Assembly: GCA_030146385.1 (NCBI GenBank)
Contig: JASLBX010000041.1
Span: 1 to 8,971, forward strand
Direction: 5' to 3'
DNA from: Jiangellaceae bacterium
GTDB lineage: Bacteria > Actinomycetota > Actinomycetes > Jiangellales > Jiangellaceae
DNA: 8,971 bases
In this document: piece by piece, positions 8,143 to 8,971 of the stretch
Layout: each line of letters starts with the position of its first letter
Position numbering within the stretch: position 1 is the stretch's first letter
The notes under the pieces: model-generated
What the model was told of the DNA's origin: nothing
What the model saw: only the letters and a program-made list of their open reading frames with translations
Databases searched by the model: none
Made by a program: the position numbers and the translations under genes

Positions 8143-8886
8143 TCACACTAGCGTCACGACGGCGATGATCCCGATCAGGACGACGATCGCTCGTAGTCCG
8201 TTGGGAGGCAGCAGCCGCGCCACCCGGGCGCCGAGGAGGCCACCAGCGGCGGCCCCGACCGCGACCAGGCCGGCCGCGGCCCAGTTGACATTCGCCACAA
8301 TGACGAACAGCACACCCGCGACGAGGTTGGCCAGGCCGGCGAGCACGTTCTTGGCGGCGTTGACCCGCTGGAGTGTCTCGTCCAGCCCGAGGGCGAGGAC
8401 GGCGATCAGCAGGACGCCCTGGGCGGCGCCGAAGTAGCCGCCGTACATACCGGTCGCGAAGACGGCCAGCCACACCAGCGGCCCGCCGTGGTCCAGCCGG
8501 GGCCGGTCGGCGAGCCGGCGGACCAGCCACGGCTGGATCACGACCAGCACGCAGGCGAGCAGGATCAGCGCCGGCACGACGGTTGCGAACACGCCGGGCG
8601 GCAGTACCAGGAGCAGAGTCGCGCCCAGCACTGAGCCGATGAGTGTGCAGGCGCCCAGCCGCAGGAGGCGGTCGCGCTGGCCGACCAGCTCGCGGCGGTA
8701 GCCCCAGGCGCCGGACACCGCCCCCGGGATGAGCCCGACCGTGTTGGAGACGTTTGCCACGACCGGCGGCAGCCCAACCCAGACCAGCGTCGGGAACGTG
8801 ATCAGGCTGCCCGACCCCACCACGGCGTTGATCGTCCCGGCTCCGAGCCCGGCCAGCACGATGAGGCCGGCCTCGACGACAGTCAC
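8143..8886 (-). CDS. Sulfite exporter TauE/SafE (TSUP) family membrane protein
   Basis: Integral membrane protein of 247 residues, normal for TSUP carriers, which move sulfite, sulfonates or other small organic anions across the cytoplasmic membrane. It is hydrophobic throughout, with about eight membrane segments. The two-fold internal repeat typical of the family is visible: GTINAVVGSGSLITFPTL (17-34) with following N45/N48, and GMYGGYFGAAQGVLL (146-160) with following N176/N180. A polar, charged loop (about 121-134) separates the halves. The start is GTG at 8886. No other ATG, GTG or TTG lies between it and the in-frame TGA at 8962-8964. Ribosome binding is weak (GGGTGGG, nine bases upstream). 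The stop is six bases before the CoA-transferase/GNAT start, so the two are probably co-translated. This hints that the exported anion may be a product or substrate of that enzyme (inference). Substrate not determinable. Confidence 0.9.
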   Translation of the reverse strand: MTVVEAGLIVLAGLGAGTINAVVGSGSLITFPTLVWVGLPPVVANVSNTVGLIPGAVSGAWGYRRELVGQRDRLLRLGACTLIGSVLGATLLLVLPPGVFATVVPALILLACVLVVIQPWLVRRLADRPRLDHGGPLVWLAVFATGMYGGYFGAAQGVLLIAVLALGLDETLQRVNAAKNVLAGLANLVAGVLFVIVANVNWAAAGLVAVGAAAGGLLGARVARLLPPNGLRAIVVLIGIIAVVTLV

Positions 8887-8926
8887 CGGCGGCCGCCCAC
8901 CCAGCCCCGACTTGTCCGGCCGCCGG
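8886..8926 (-). promoter_or_regulatory. Leader inverted repeat abutting the exporter start codon
   Basis: Perfect 10-bp inverted repeat: CCGGCGGCCG at 8886-8895 and CGGCCGCCGG at 8917-8926, separated by 21 bases. In the minus-strand transcript the 3' arm ends on the first base of the GTG start codon. The loop holds the G-rich GGGGCTGGGTGGG, the only ribosome-binding-like sequence. A folded stem would cover the spacer and touch the start codon. There is no U-tract, so it is not a standard terminator. In DNA this GC-rich, short palindromes are common, so function is unproven. Confidence 0.4.
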
Positions 8927-8971
8927 CGAGTTGTCTGGGCCGCGTGTCGCGTTCGCGCAGGTCACCGACCT
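8887..8971. other. Upstream edge region without a recognisable gene
   Basis: Eighty-five bases from the exporter start to the right window edge. The exporter frame meets TGA at 8962-8964. I see no convincing -35/-10 pair. At the very edge, AGGTC-ACC-GACCT (8959-8971) is a perfect 5-bp dyad with a 3-base spacer that could be part of an operator or of a sequence cut by the window end. Confidence 0.4.

Noticed and set aside
6895..8151. Plus-strand open frame of 418 codons opposite the CoA-transferase/GNAT gene
   Set aside because: The translation is Arg/His/Asp/Val-rich and without family features, while the opposite strand carries a clearly recognisable CoA-transferase.
7832..8965. Minus-strand open frame of 377 codons overlapping the exporter in another frame
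   Set aside because: The translation is an Arg/Gly/Ala/Pro-rich shadow. The TSUP frame in the same stretch has conserved motifs and membrane segments.

Overview
This is a high-GC window with GC-dominated third codon positions. All five convincing genes lie on the minus strand and are tightly packed, which suggests an Actinomycetota chromosome (a Gram-positive actinomycete-type genome). The very large, double-FtsX permeases also fit that group. I cannot name the genus from the sequence alone. I see no RNA genes, insertion sequences, CRISPR array or phage genes.

In transcription order (right to left): (1) 8886-8143, a TauE/SafE (TSUP) family anion exporter with a GTG start. It is preceded by an 85-base leader that runs to the window edge and contains a perfect 10-bp inverted repeat abutting the start codon. 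(2) After a 6-base gap, 8136-6289, a 615-residue fusion of an acetyl-CoA hydrolase/CoA-transferase to a GNAT acetyltransferase of the protein-lysine acetyltransferase (Pat) type. Aspartate stands where the family normally has its catalytic glutamate. (3) Overlapping that gene by 22 bases, 6310-5501, a TrmH/SpoU-family RNA 2'-O-methyltransferase. (4) After a 49-base gap with a clear ribosome binding site, 5451-2221, a complete 1076-residue FtsX-like ABC permease. (5) Overlapping by 4 bases (GTGA), 2224 to beyond base 1, a second FtsX-like permease whose C-terminus lies outside the window.

The spacing allows co-transcription of all five genes, but functionally there are at least two modules. 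One is acyl-CoA/anion metabolism (exporter plus CoA-ester enzyme). The other is a two-permease ABC system of the LolCDE/MacB type, whose ATPase is not in this window and probably lies beyond its left end. The RNA methyltransferase between them has no obvious link to either. The most interesting single observation is the natural Glu-to-Asp change in the CoA-transferase active site combined with the GNAT fusion. It suggests a hydrolase, or a regulatory acyl-CoA protein, rather than a classical CoA-transferase.
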